A stretch of DNA of 21,176 nt from CAYSLC01 sp964431545. GTDB lineage: Bacteria; Desulfobacterota; Desulfobacteria; Desulfobacterales; JAABSP01. The position numbers and the translations under genes are program-made. This document shows positions 1-7,570 of the stretch, in pieces. Below the pieces are notes generated by a model, which did not search any database, was not told the DNA's origin, and saw nothing but the letters and a program-made list of their open reading frames with translations. The DNA lies in assembly GCA_964431545.1 (NCBI GenBank), contig CAYSLC010000082.1, forward strand, positions 1 through 21,176, written 5' to 3'. The first letter of the stretch is position 1, and every line of letters begins with the position of its first letter.

Positions 1-1
1 T

Positions 2-53
2 GCCGGAGGCCGGCCCGGCCGGCCTCCGGCCGTCGGTGGACGGATCCCCGTCC
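2..53 (-). terminator. GC-rich hairpins after the last gene of the operon
   Basis: Bases 2-30 form a near-perfect palindrome: two 14-base arms around one central unpaired base. Bases 38-43 and 48-53 form a second stem of six pairs with a four-base loop. Both lie directly downstream of the stop codon of the exported cbiK gene (which ends at 60 on the minus strand), the expected place for a transcription end. No run of T follows within the window, so this is not a proven intrinsic terminator. It could also be a dispersed palindromic repeat. Confidence 0.4.
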
Positions 54-59
54 GGAATC

Positions 60-959
60 CTACTTCAAATGGCCCATGACCGTCTTGAGATGATCGATCC
101 AGAGGGCGACAAAGCCGTCGTATTCGGCCATTCCCTTGATCACCGGCACGCACGTGATGCCCGCCTTCGTCAGGACGCTCATCCAGGAGTCGTCCTCCCC
201 CCCGGCCAGGTCGTTGACGGTGTGGTCCCCGGCAACGGACATGAAGGGCATCAGCCAGGCCTTCTTCACGCCCCGTTCCAGCAGCATCCCCTTGATCTCG
301 TCCAGGGTCGGGCTGCCTTCCACGGTGCCCATGAAGACGTTGGGGTCCCGACGCTGGAGCCGGTACATCAACGCCTCGTAGACGGCGTTGGCCGGGTGGT
401 GGGTGCCGTGGCCCATGAGCACCACGGCCTCGTCTTTTTTCCGGTCCTTGGGAATGATGCTGAAAACGGCGTCCACCGCCTTTGTAAAATCCTCGGACGT
501 GGAGAGGGCCGGCCACCCCACCATGAGCGACTGGAAGCCGTCTTTCATTTTTTTGAAAGCGCCGGCGTTGATCCGAAGGTCATGGAATTCCGCGCCGGGG
601 ATCATGTGGAGGGACTGGACCGCCACCCGGGTGTACCCCTCGTCCATCAGCTTGGCCAGGGCCACCTCCGGCGAGTCGAGATGCCGCCCCGACTTGGCCA
701 GTTTCTCCCGGATGATGTAGGACGTATAGGCCCATTTCACCGGCACGTCCGGAAACGCCGTCTTCACCTCCTCTTCGATGTTGGCGAACGCCTTTTGGGC
801 CTCGGGAATGCTCGTGCCGAAGGTCACCAGGAGGATCGCCGGACCCTTTTCCGAAGCCCCCTGGTGGTCCATGTCGTGGTGGGCCCCCGCCATCGCCGCC
901 GCGCTCCAAAACAGAATACAACCCGCCAGAATCGAAACAAAACCCCTTCTTCTCAACAT
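60..959 (-). CDS. cbiK: Exported sirohydrochlorin cobaltochelatase (CbiK, periplasmic type)
   Basis: This 299-residue CbiK-family chelatase inserts Co2+ (and in related enzymes Fe2+) into sirohydrochlorin. The core starts with ILLVTFGTS (about 42-50). The two family catalytic histidines are visible as GHGTHHPA (His184) and VAGDH (His246), and the QSLHMIPGAEFHD segment (115-127) matches the metal/tetrapyrrole-binding region. Unlike most CbiK proteins it begins with a signal peptide (RRR, hydrophobic 7-24, cleavage near AMA-GA), followed by a His-rich stretch HHDMDH (27-32). This matches the periplasmic CbiKP known from Desulfovibrio vulgaris, which lies near a BtuCDF-like transporter. LAGC at 11-14 resembles a lipobox, but the hydrophobic stretch continues past it, so ordinary cleavage is more likely. 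The ATG at 959 is preceded by GGAGG at six bases. A 183-base gap separates it from btuD, so it may have its own transcript. Confidence 0.93.
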   Translation of the reverse strand: MLRRRGFVSILAGCILFWSAAAMAGAHHDMDHQGASEKGPAILLVTFGTSIPEAQKAFANIEEEVKTAFPDVPVKWAYTSYIIREKLAKSGRHLDSPEVALAKLMDEGYTRVAVQSLHMIPGAEFHDLRINAGAFKKMKDGFQSLMVGWPALSTSEDFTKAVDAVFSIIPKDRKKDEAVVLMGHGTHHPANAVYEALMYRLQRRDPNVFMGTVEGSPTLDEIKGMLLERGVKKAWLMPFMSVAGDHTVNDLAGGEDDSWMSVLTKAGITCVPVIKGMAEYDGFVALWIDHLKTVMGHLK

Positions 960-1042
960 GCGCTACCTCCATTTCCGCTGGACATTTTTCCGAAATCCGC
1001 AGATCCGTCCCCGTGACCGATCCCCGGGATATTCTTTTTCCG

Positions 1043-1098
1043 TTCCACCCCCTTTGGCCTTGTGTTTATCGCCACCGGAAGCTGCATGGGGGGTGGAA
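1043..1098. repeat. Ten-base inverted repeat in the btuD-cbiK gap
   Basis: TTCCACCCCC at 1043-1052 is perfectly complementary to GGGGGTGGAA at 1089-1098, with 36 bases between. It lies in the only sizeable intergenic gap inside the gene cluster (960-1142), upstream of exported cbiK. No T-run follows on the minus strand, so it is not an intrinsic terminator. It could be an RNA stem in the leader or an operator. I recognised no promoter, B12 box or other riboswitch in this gap. Confidence 0.35.
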
Positions 1099-1142
1099 AA
1101 GGCCCCGGCCGCTGGCAGGGCATCCGGTTGACCCTCCGAGCC

Positions 1143-1949
1143 TTACGCACTACCCCCGATTTTCATCAACCGCTTCGGCACAGGCGTCACCCGGGGAAAG
1201 TCCCCCAGGGGATTCCGGTCGACCATCAACACGCATCCGTAGGCGTCTTCCAGGGCGGCATAGTCGAGCACTTCGCCTGGGGCGCCCACGCCCACGGCCC
1301 GGCCCTCCTTCAGGAGCAACAGGCGGTCCCCGTACATGGCCGCCAGATTGAGGTCGTGGGAGACCATCACCACCGTCACCCCCTGCTCGGTTTTGAGGCG
1401 CTCCAGAAGGTCCATGGCCTGGATCTGGTGGGCCAGGTCGAGGAAGGCGGTGGGTTCGTCCAGGAGCAGCACGTCCGGCTGCTGGCAGATCGCCCGGGCG
1501 ATGAGCACACGCTGCCGTTCCCCCCCGCTGATCCAGCCCATGCGGCGGTCCGCCAGGTGCTCCACCCCGGTGAACCGCATGGCCGATCCGGCGATCTCCA
1601 TGTCCGCCTCGCCCTCCACGCCCAGAAGCCCCAGGTATGGGGACCGGCCCATGAGCACCACTTCCCGGACCGTGAAGGGCAGGGGATCCGGCGGAAGCTG
1701 GGGCACATAGGCCAGATGGCGGGCCAGGACCCGCCGCCGGTAGGTCCGGATCGATCTCTCCAGCATTGAAATCCTGCCGCTTTGGGCCTGCATCACGCCG
1801 GCCAGAAGCCGCATCAGGGTGGTCTTCCCCGATCCGTTGGGGCCGATGACGATGAAGAAGTCCCCCCGGTCCACCGAAAAGCTGAGCCCGTCCAGCACGG
1901 CCCGACCGTTGTACCCGTAGGTCAGGTCCAGGACCTCCACGGCGCTCAT
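1143..1949 (-). CDS. btuD: Corrinoid (B12)-type ABC transporter ATP-binding protein
   Basis: This 268-residue ATPase belongs to the FecE/BtuD family and powers import by the permease encoded upstream. Visible motifs are Walker A GPNGSGKTT (36-44), a Q-loop in AYVPQLPPDP, the signature ISGGERQR, Walker B LLLLDEPTAFLDL and the H-loop VMVSHDLNLA. The start is the ATG at 1949, which overlaps the TGA of btuC in the four-base ATGA arrangement typical of translational coupling. The reading frame stays open far upstream, but that part lies in another frame across btuC and btuF and is a GC-rich artefact. A corrinoid substrate is inferred from the cobalamin riboswitch at the head of the operon and the neighbouring cbiK genes. 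A haem, iron-siderophore or cobalt-chelate substrate cannot be excluded from this sequence alone. Confidence 0.93.
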   Translation of the reverse strand: MSAVEVLDLTYGYNGRAVLDGLSFSVDRGDFFIVIGPNGSGKTTLMRLLAGVMQAQSGRISMLERSIRTYRRRVLARHLAYVPQLPPDPLPFTVREVVLMGRSPYLGLLGVEGEADMEIAGSAMRFTGVEHLADRRMGWISGGERQRVLIARAICQQPDVLLLDEPTAFLDLAHQIQAMDLLERLKTEQGVTVVMVSHDLNLAAMYGDRLLLLKEGRAVGVGAPGEVLDYAALEDAYGCVLMVDRNPLGDFPRVTPVPKRLMKIGGSA

Positions 1950-2947
1950 GACCGGGACCGCCTCAGCAGGAGGATAAAAAGCGGCGCCCCGACCATGGCG
2001 GTGATGACGCCGGTGGGCATCTCCCCCTGTTCGGGGAGGGTCCGGGCCAGCAGGTCGCAGACGATCAGATAGGCCCCGCCGGCCAGGATGCAGGCCGGGG
2101 CCAGGGTCCGGTGGTCCGGCCCCAGGACCAGCCGCAGCAGGTGGGGCATGACCAGCCCCACGAACCCCACCAGCCCGCAGTAGGAGACGGTGGCGCTGAC
2201 CATGAAGGAGGTGACCGCCAGCAGCGTCAGGGTCGCGGCCGTGGTGTTGACCCCCATGGTCTGGGCCATCTCCCGGCCCATGAGCAGCAGGTTCATGGCA
2301 TGGGAGAGCCCGAGGATCACGCCGAAGCAGGGCAGGACCATGGCGGCCAGCAGCCCCGCCTCCCCGAGGCTCGCCAGCGACAGGTCGCCCATGAGCCAGA
2401 AGAGGATGTTGTGGAGCCGGGCGTCCTGGGTAAGGGAGACCAGGAACATGATCCCCGCCGAGCAGAAGGCGTTGAGCATGACCCCCGAAAGGAGGAGGGC
2501 GTCCTTCTGAAGCCGGTCCGCGCCCGTGGCCATGACCAGGACCAGGGCCAGGGTGGTCATGCTCCCGGCGAAGGCGCACAGGCAGACGCCGGGGAACCGG
2601 GCGAACCCCAGGAGGATGCCGATGATGGCCCCCACCGCCGCGCCCCCCGATATCCCCAGGATGTACGGCTCGGCCAGGGGATTGCGCAGCAGGGCCTGGA
2701 AGACCAGCCCGCCCAGGGAGAGGCTCGATCCCACCAGGGCGGCCAGGAGCACCCGGGGAAAGCGGATCCGCCAGATGATGTCCGCCGCCATGGGGCTTGC
2801 CGCCTCCCGGCCCGAGAGGACGGCGAGAAGGTCGCCGAACCCGCCCAAGGCGCTGGAGCCGGCCCCCAGCCCCAGGAAGGCGGCCAGGACCAGGGTCCCG
2901 GACAGGATCGCCAGGATCCCCCCCAGCTTCCGGTAGAGCGGCGCCAT
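1946..2947 (-). CDS. btuC: Corrinoid (B12)-type ABC transporter permease, FecCD/BtuC family
   Basis: This 333-residue polytopic inner-membrane permease of the FecCD/BtuC family has the family's usual length. The N-terminal segment IRFPRVLLAALVG (61-73), FQALLRNPLAEPYILGISGG (83-102) and the later GLVGFVGLVMPHLLR and GPDHR are hallmark stretches; the last region faces the ATPase. It should form the membrane channel of a type II importer with the btuD product, fed by BtuF. The ATG at 2947 lies three bases past the TAG of btuF, and its stop overlaps btuD by four bases, so btuF-btuC-btuD is a tightly coupled block. Substrate assignment to corrinoids rests on operon context rather than on a residue-level signature. 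Confidence 0.93.
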   Translation of the reverse strand: MAPLYRKLGGILAILSGTLVLAAFLGLGAGSSALGGFGDLLAVLSGREAASPMAADIIWRIRFPRVLLAALVGSSLSLGGLVFQALLRNPLAEPYILGISGGAAVGAIIGILLGFARFPGVCLCAFAGSMTTLALVLVMATGADRLQKDALLLSGVMLNAFCSAGIMFLVSLTQDARLHNILFWLMGDLSLASLGEAGLLAAMVLPCFGVILGLSHAMNLLLMGREMAQTMGVNTTAATLTLLAVTSFMVSATVSYCGLVGFVGLVMPHLLRLVLGPDHRTLAPACILAGGAYLIVCDLLARTLPEQGEMPTGVITAMVGAPLFILLLRRSRS

Positions 2948-2950
2948 GGG

Positions 2951-3859
2951 CTACTCCCCCTCCAGGGCGACCCCGGGGTGGATCAGCCGGAAGAGAACCT
3001 CCAGCCCCTCCACCATCCGGGGGGTGGGCCGGTCGAAGAGGTTGGAATCGATCAGGTGGACCCGGCCCCCTTTGACCGCCGGCAGATCGGACCACCGCTC
3101 CCATTCCGCCTTCATCTTCTCGAAACTCCGCCCCCGCGCCATGGAGGTGATGAGGATCACCTCCGGGGCCAGGGCGAGCACCTGCTCCCGGCTCAGCCTC
3201 GGATAGGGGACGTCGCCGGCGGTGAGGTTCCGGCCCCCGGCGGTCTCGATCAGCTCGTGGATGAAGGTTTCGGTCCCCACCGAGACGATGGGCTGGATCC
3301 CGATCTGGAAGAAGACGCCCGGGCGGCGGGGTGCGCGGGCGGCCCGGCGGCGGACCCGGTCGATCCGGCGGCCCATGTCCCGGACCAGCTCCCCGGCCCG
3401 GTCCGGGGCGTTGAGGAGTTCCCCGATGCGTCCGATGGCCCTCAACACCGTCTCCAGGTCCCGGGGATCGACGGCGTAGACGGGGATCCCCAGCCCCTCC
3501 AGGCGCCGGACCACCTCGATGGGGTTGCCGTCCTTGACCGCGATGCACAGGTCCGGGCCGAGGGCCACGATCCGCTCCAGGTCGAGATGGACGTAGGAGC
3601 CGACCTTGGGCAGGTCCCCCGCCGCCTCCGGATAGTCGCTGAACAGCGTCGCCCCGACCAGCCGGTCCTCCCGGCCCAGGGCGAAGACGATCTCGGTGAT
3701 GCTGGGGGCCATGGCCACCACCCGCCCGGGGTCGTCGGGGACCCGGATGATCCGGCCCGCCTGATCGGCCAGGCGCCGCTCCCCGGCCGCCGCCGTCGTG
3801 GCGACCAAGGTCGCCAGCAGCAGGGCAAGGAGAAGGGCCGTCTCACGCCGCGCGGCCAT
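2951..3859 (-). CDS. btuF: Corrinoid-type periplasmic substrate-binding protein
   Basis: This 302-residue class III periplasmic binding protein of the BtuF/FecB type captures ligand in the periplasm and hands it to BtuC. It has a signal peptide (about 1-25, ending TTAAAG), then the first lobe with RVVAMAPSITEIVFALG (46-62) and SDYPEA (74-79), a motif common in BtuF proteins. A long helix (about 150-175) joins the lobes, and the second lobe ends with DRPTPRMVEGLE (276-287), also typical. The ATG at 3859 follows a strong AAGGAGGG site. It overlaps the end of the upstream cytoplasmic cbiK by 17 bases. A second BtuF domain in the operon is fused to CbiZ (14244-16274), so two binding proteins may share one BtuCD. 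Confidence 0.92.
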   Translation of the reverse strand: MAARRETALLLALLLATLVATTAAAGERRLADQAGRIIRVPDDPGRVVAMAPSITEIVFALGREDRLVGATLFSDYPEAAGDLPKVGSYVHLDLERIVALGPDLCIAVKDGNPIEVVRRLEGLGIPVYAVDPRDLETVLRAIGRIGELLNAPDRAGELVRDMGRRIDRVRRRAARAPRRPGVFFQIGIQPIVSVGTETFIHELIETAGGRNLTAGDVPYPRLSREQVLALAPEVILITSMARGRSFEKMKAEWERWSDLPAVKGGRVHLIDSNLFDRPTPRMVEGLEVLFRLIHPGVALEGE

Positions 3860-4640
3860 TTTCCCTCCTTCGCAAAGGCGTCACATCGGCCGCCTCGCCC
3901 GCGTGATCGGCGAGCAGGGACCCGATCTCCGGAAGGAGCCCCAGCCCGCGGCCCTCCACATCGACCCGGATCCCCGCCGCCTCGAAAACGGACCGCCAGG
4001 AGTCGGACGCCCCGTCCATGTCCTGCCTGAAATGGACGCCGGCCACCATCATGAAAGGGACCAGCCGGGCGCGCCGGAACCCGTCTATCAGGAGCTTGTC
4101 CCGGATCTGTTCCGGGGTGAGGTGCTCCCCCTCGATCATCCCCACATGGACGCCGGGACCGTGGACTTCCCGAAACACCTGGTTCATGGCCATGTAGGCG
4201 GCCCAGGCCGGATGGTCGGTGCCGTGGCCCACCAGGACCAGGGCCTCCCCCTTCTCCGGCCGATGGACCCCGCGCAGGATCCGGGCCACCCGGATGTAGT
4301 CCGGCGGACAGGAGAGCAGGGGAAGGCCCACGGTGGTCCGGATGTCGCATTCCCGCACCTCCGCCACCAGCCTGTAGAACTCGTGGCCGCACAAAAGGTG
4401 GACGGATTGGACCACGGCCCAGGGATGGCCCTCCCCGGCGAGATCCGCCAGCACCTCGTGGGGGTGGCGGAGGTCGATGTTCTTGCGGGCCTTGATAAAA
4501 TCCCGCACCATGCGGGAGGAGTAGGCCCAGCGGATGTCGGTTTCGGGGTATCGCTCCCGGAAGACGCCGTCGATGGCGGTGTAGGTCTCCAGGGCCCTTG
4601 TGGTGGTGCCGAAAGCAGCCAGGACGATGGGAATGGACAT
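3843..4640 (-). CDS. cbiK: Cytoplasmic sirohydrochlorin cobaltochelatase (CbiK)
   Basis: This 265-residue CbiK-family chelatase lacks a signal peptide: it begins MSIPIVLAAFGTT, so the core starts at once and it should act in the cytoplasm in early anaerobic cobalamin synthesis. The catalytic histidines are in LVGHGTDHPA (His139) and VAGVH (His203), spaced as in the exported copy at 60-959. The start at 4640 has a GGAG eight bases upstream and lies 13 bases after the stop of TonB receptor 3; a longer in-frame reading to 4721 would overlap that receptor and has no homologous look. The C-terminal tail (about 250-265, RRRENGRAA) extends past the family core. Together with the exported copy it gives one chelatase on each side of the inner membrane. 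Iron or nickel insertion is a possible alternative activity. Confidence 0.92.
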   Translation of the reverse strand: MSIPIVLAAFGTTTRALETYTAIDGVFRERYPETDIRWAYSSRMVRDFIKARKNIDLRHPHEVLADLAGEGHPWAVVQSVHLLCGHEFYRLVAEVRECDIRTTVGLPLLSCPPDYIRVARILRGVHRPEKGEALVLVGHGTDHPAWAAYMAMNQVFREVHGPGVHVGMIEGEHLTPEQIRDKLLIDGFRRARLVPFMMVAGVHFRQDMDGASDSWRSVFEAAGIRVDVEGRGLGLLPEIGSLLADHAGEAADVTPLRRRENGRAA

Positions 4641-4653
4641 GGGGGTCGCTCCG

Positions 4654-6570
4654 CTACAACGTGAGATGGATCCCGGCGACCAGGCGGACGCCGTCGTCCG
4701 GATACCCGTGGTGGAACTCAAAATCGGTATCGAACAGGTTGTGGATGTTGGCGAAGACCTCCAGCGGCATCCCCCGAAAGGTCAAGGGGTGGACCGCCTT
4801 CAGGTCGATGGTGACAAAATCGTCGAGCTTCTGGGACGACCGCCCTTCGGCCTCGCTGAAACGGTCGGCCTGATACCGAAGGGACGCCTCCAGCCGGGTG
4901 CCCCACTTGGGCAGCGGATAGGTCAGGGCCGTCTTGAACTTGTGGGTCGGCGTGTAGGCCAGCGCCTTGCCGGTCTCCCGATTCTCGGAATCCTGAAGGA
5001 TGTAGTTCACGTCCACGGCCAGGCCGTTGTCCCAGGCGTACCGGACGGACAGCTCCATGCCGTGGCGCCAGGCCCGGTCCGCGTTGACCGGCCGGTAGAT
5101 CCGGTCCTCCCCCCGCCGGTGGACGATGAGGTCCCGGGTATCGGCCCGAAAGAGGGTGGCTTCCACCACCCGGTCCTTCCGAAAACGGTATTCCGTGCCC
5201 AGGGTATAGTTCCAGATGCGCTCCTCGTCAAGATCCGGGTTCCCCCGGACCTGATCGTAGGAGCCGTGGCTGGGCTGGTAGAGCTGGCCGAAGGTGGGAA
5301 CATTGACGCTGTATCCGGCGTTGGCCTTGATCAGCCCGTTTTCGAAGGGCGCGTAGCTCAGGCCCCCCTTGACCCCCGGGTGGAGCCCGAAATCGCCGGT
5401 ATGGTCCCCCCGGACCCCGATGGTGGCGGTCACCGGGGCGAAATGGCGGTCGTACTGGGCGTGGACCCCCGAGGTGACCCGGTGGTGCTCGCCGGTGATG
5501 GTGTGATCCACGTCGTCCCGCTCCAGGATCCCGCCCAGCCGCAGGGCCCAGAGCCCTTCCGGGCCGGACCAGTCGGCGTCGGCCTTGACCCCGACCTTCA
5601 GGTCCGTCAGGTCGGCGGTGGTCCCGAACTGGGATTCGTCCCTCAGATCCACGTGGTCGGCATACCCCTTGAGGGCGTACTCGCCCGATTCCCCGGCAAA
5701 CCCCTTGGCCTGGAGATCGAGCGAGCCCTTGCCGTACCGCTGGCGGGCATCGGGGGTCGGATTGTCCTCGGGGCCGGGAGAGCCGTATTCCGAGATGTAG
5801 TACCGTCCGTTGACCTCGTATTGGAGCGGGCGTTGGGTCCGCCGGTCCCAGTGGAGGCTGAAGATCCCCTTGTCCCGGTCGTTGTTGGTCCGTTTCCCGT
5901 CCCGGTGTCCGCCGGCGGCCGTGGCCATGAAGTTTCCCCCGGAAAGAGGTTGGTTGTAGCCGATGCTCCCCTCGGCCAGCCCGTAAGAGCCCCCGCTCAA
6001 CTTGACCCGGATGTTCGGATTCCTTTCCGCCGCCGGCGTTTCGGCCCCGCCGTCCTCCGGAAGATCATGGGTGACGATGCTGATGGCCCCGCCGCTGGCC
6101 CCCGGCCCCAACCAGACCGGCACGGGCGGTTTGAAGACCGTCACCGATTTGACGATCTCGATGGGGATGGTGGAGAGGTCGGCGCCGCCGTATTGGCTGG
6201 AGTTGAGGGGCCGGCCGTTGATGAGCACCAGAACCCCCCCCGATTTTCCGGACCCGCGGATGGAGATCCGGGATCCGATGCCCGCCGACGGCCGCACCTC
6301 GACGCCGGGCATGCTGTCGAGGGTCTCCTCCACGCTCAGGAAATTCCGATGGAGGATCTCCGTCCGGTCCACCACCGTCACCTGATGGGGATTGTTGCGG
6401 ATGTAGGCGTCGATCTTCTCGGCCTTCACCGTGATGGGATCGAGAACCGCCGGAGATGCCGAACCGTGTCCGTGGCCGTGGCCGGCGCCGTGGTGCTGGG
6501 CCGAGGCGGTACAAATGCCGAAACAGAGGGCGAACGCCGCCTGGAGGGCGGTTTTTCCGATTCTGGACAT
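4654..6570 (-). CDS. TonB-dependent outer-membrane receptor 3, with His-rich N-terminus
   Basis: This 638-residue TonB-dependent transporter has a signal peptide (about 1-24, ending TASAQ), a His/Gly-rich stretch HHGAGHGHGHG (26-36), a TonB box-like DPITVKAEK (44-52), a plug with DSMPGVEVRPS, ISIRGSGKSGGVLVLINGRP and GASGGAISIVT, and a long beta-barrel region ending in aromatic/hydrophobic residues (IHLTL). I chose the ATG at 6570 because AGGAAAG stands just upstream; an ATG at 6591 has no ribosome site. It follows the DUF2149-like gene by 24 bases and precedes cytoplasmic cbiK by 13. The barrel carries the generic receptor pattern and I cannot name the ligand from it; corrinoid, cobalt chelate or another metal-tetrapyrrole is plausible. 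The His cluster suggests metal binding before or near the plug. Confidence 0.9.
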   Translation of the reverse strand: MSRIGKTALQAAFALCFGICTASAQHHGAGHGHGHGSASPAVLDPITVKAEKIDAYIRNNPHQVTVVDRTEILHRNFLSVEETLDSMPGVEVRPSAGIGSRISIRGSGKSGGVLVLINGRPLNSSQYGGADLSTIPIEIVKSVTVFKPPVPVWLGPGASGGAISIVTHDLPEDGGAETPAAERNPNIRVKLSGGSYGLAEGSIGYNQPLSGGNFMATAAGGHRDGKRTNNDRDKGIFSLHWDRRTQRPLQYEVNGRYYISEYGSPGPEDNPTPDARQRYGKGSLDLQAKGFAGESGEYALKGYADHVDLRDESQFGTTADLTDLKVGVKADADWSGPEGLWALRLGGILERDDVDHTITGEHHRVTSGVHAQYDRHFAPVTATIGVRGDHTGDFGLHPGVKGGLSYAPFENGLIKANAGYSVNVPTFGQLYQPSHGSYDQVRGNPDLDEERIWNYTLGTEYRFRKDRVVEATLFRADTRDLIVHRRGEDRIYRPVNADRAWRHGMELSVRYAWDNGLAVDVNYILQDSENRETGKALAYTPTHKFKTALTYPLPKWGTRLEASLRYQADRFSEAEGRSSQKLDDFVTIDLKAVHPLTFRGMPLEVFANIHNLFDTDFEFHHGYPDDGVRLVAGIHLTL

Positions 6571-6594
6571 TCGGTTTCTTTCCTTTTCCATCGG

Positions 6595-6954
6595 TTATTC
6601 CGGGACGTAGACCATGGTGCCGTCCTGGAGCCGGTAGGCCACGCCGAGACGATGGCCCCGGCCCTGTATGCTTTCCTTGGTCACCTTCATGGCCTTGATC
6701 TTCTTGCCCTGTTTGGTGATGATCTCCATCTCCCGGGTCCCGTCGTTCTGCTTGACCAGGGTGAAGGAGGATTCTTCGTTGAAGAGATCCTGGAGATGGT
6801 AGACGCTGAAGAGGGTCAGGATCAGCCCCACGATGAAGACCAGGCCGATGTCGAACAGATTGGCCACGCCGCCCATGGGGTCGTCGTCCCGGAAGGCCTG
6901 GTCTCCGAACCCTTTCCGGGTCCTTCTAATTCGGCGCCTGCTCATGTACCGCAT
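6595..6954 (-). CDS. DUF2149-like, ExbD-shaped single-pass membrane protein
   Basis: This 119-residue protein has a basic N-terminus (RRRIRRTRK), one membrane helix (about 33-52) that begins NLFDIGLVFIVGLIL, and a periplasmic C-terminal part of about 65 residues. An aspartate (Asp35) at the start of the only helix is the arrangement by which ExbD, TolR and MotB take part in proton-driven work, so I read it as the ExbD-like partner of the ExbB-type protein upstream. The order CobN-like, DUF2162, ExbB-like, DUF2149 matches the Bacteroidetes hmuSTUV set, in which the last gene is a DUF2149 protein; I assign the family by that order and the sequence look, not by a search. The ATG at 6954 has GAAGGAG seven bases upstream and overlaps the end of the ExbB gene by 29 bases. 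Confidence 0.78.
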   Translation of the reverse strand: MRYMSRRRIRRTRKGFGDQAFRDDDPMGGVANLFDIGLVFIVGLILTLFSVYHLQDLFNEESSFTLVKQNDGTREMEIITKQGKKIKAMKVTKESIQGRGHRLGVAYRLQDGTMVYVPE

Positions 6955-7570
6955 GGTCGATCTCCTTCGTCAGCGGGACGATGACCTCCGTCGCCAGCTC
7001 CATGTTCTTGATGTCCTCTTCGATCCACCGCCTGCGGATCGTATAGAAGAAGAAGGCGAGGGTGCCGATGGCCAGCCCGGTCACCGTGGTGGTGAAGGCG
7101 ATGACAAGATCCGAGGAGAGGCGGGTCATGTCGCCCTGCCCCAAAGCCGCCAGCCCCGTGCCCATGGGGATGAGGGTGCCGATGAGCCCCAGGGAGGGCG
7201 CCGCCCGGACCAGGATGCGCATCCGGTCCATCGATTTCCAGTGTTCCAGTGTGGCGGTCTGGAGGAGGTTTTCCACCGCCGCCTCCAACTCCCTGCCCGA
7301 CGCCCCCCGGATCACCCCGCGAAGGGTCCCGACATAGGCGGTCACCCGATGGGAGACCACGCCGTGGGCATCCTCGGTTTTCAGCAGTTCCGGCAGCATC
7401 TGGGGCGGACATTTTCCCAGCCGGGCCCGTTCCAGCCATTCGGCGAAAAAGGCGCCCGCGTGGGCGATGGTGAGGATGGTCAGCGCCGACAGGAGAAAGA
7501 GCACCGGGTAGAGCAGGGAGGCGGAGACCAGGTAAATGAAGGTTTTGAGCAGTGCCCCGATATCGGTCAT
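6926..7570 (-). CDS. MotA/TolQ/ExbB-family proton-channel protein
   Basis: This 214-residue inner-membrane protein has three predicted helices (about 12-40, 119-145 and 155-178). The family signature lies in the second and third: RAAPSLGLIGTLIPMGTGL (122-140) and FTTTVTGLAIGTLAFFFY (159-176). Such proteins form the stator pentamer that, with an ExbD/TolR/MotB partner, turns proton flow into mechanical work on periplasmic or outer-membrane partners. The start at 7570 is the ATG of an ATGA overlap with the DUF2162-like gene; longer in-frame readings cross that gene and are artefacts. The adjacent DUF2149-like gene supplies the ExbD-like partner. No TonB or TolA gene is in the window, so the driven partner may be the CobN-like protein or a TonB encoded elsewhere. 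Confidence 0.9.
   Translation of the reverse strand: MTDIGALLKTFIYLVSASLLYPVLFLLSALTILTIAHAGAFFAEWLERARLGKCPPQMLPELLKTEDAHGVVSHRVTAYVGTLRGVIRGASGRELEAAVENLLQTATLEHWKSMDRMRILVRAAPSLGLIGTLIPMGTGLAALGQGDMTRLSSDLVIAFTTTVTGLAIGTLAFFFYTIRRRWIEEDIKNMELATEVIVPLTKEIDHAVHEQAPN

Noticed and set aside
915..930. Exported CbiK as a lipoprotein (LAGC at residues 11-14)
   Set aside because: The hydrophobic region continues for about ten residues after the Cys and ends in a good AMA-GA cleavage site; the stretch before the Cys is too short for a usual lipoprotein signal.
1950..3548. N-terminal extension of btuD to 801 residues
   Set aside because: The extension is out-of-frame translation of btuC and btuF. 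The ATG at 1949 with the ATGA overlap begins exactly at the ATPase domain.
1143..3859. Haem or siderophore transporter instead of a corrinoid transporter
   Set aside because: The family is shared by all of these substrates, so it cannot be excluded, but the cobalamin riboswitch, CbiZ fusion and cbiK genes favour corrinoids.
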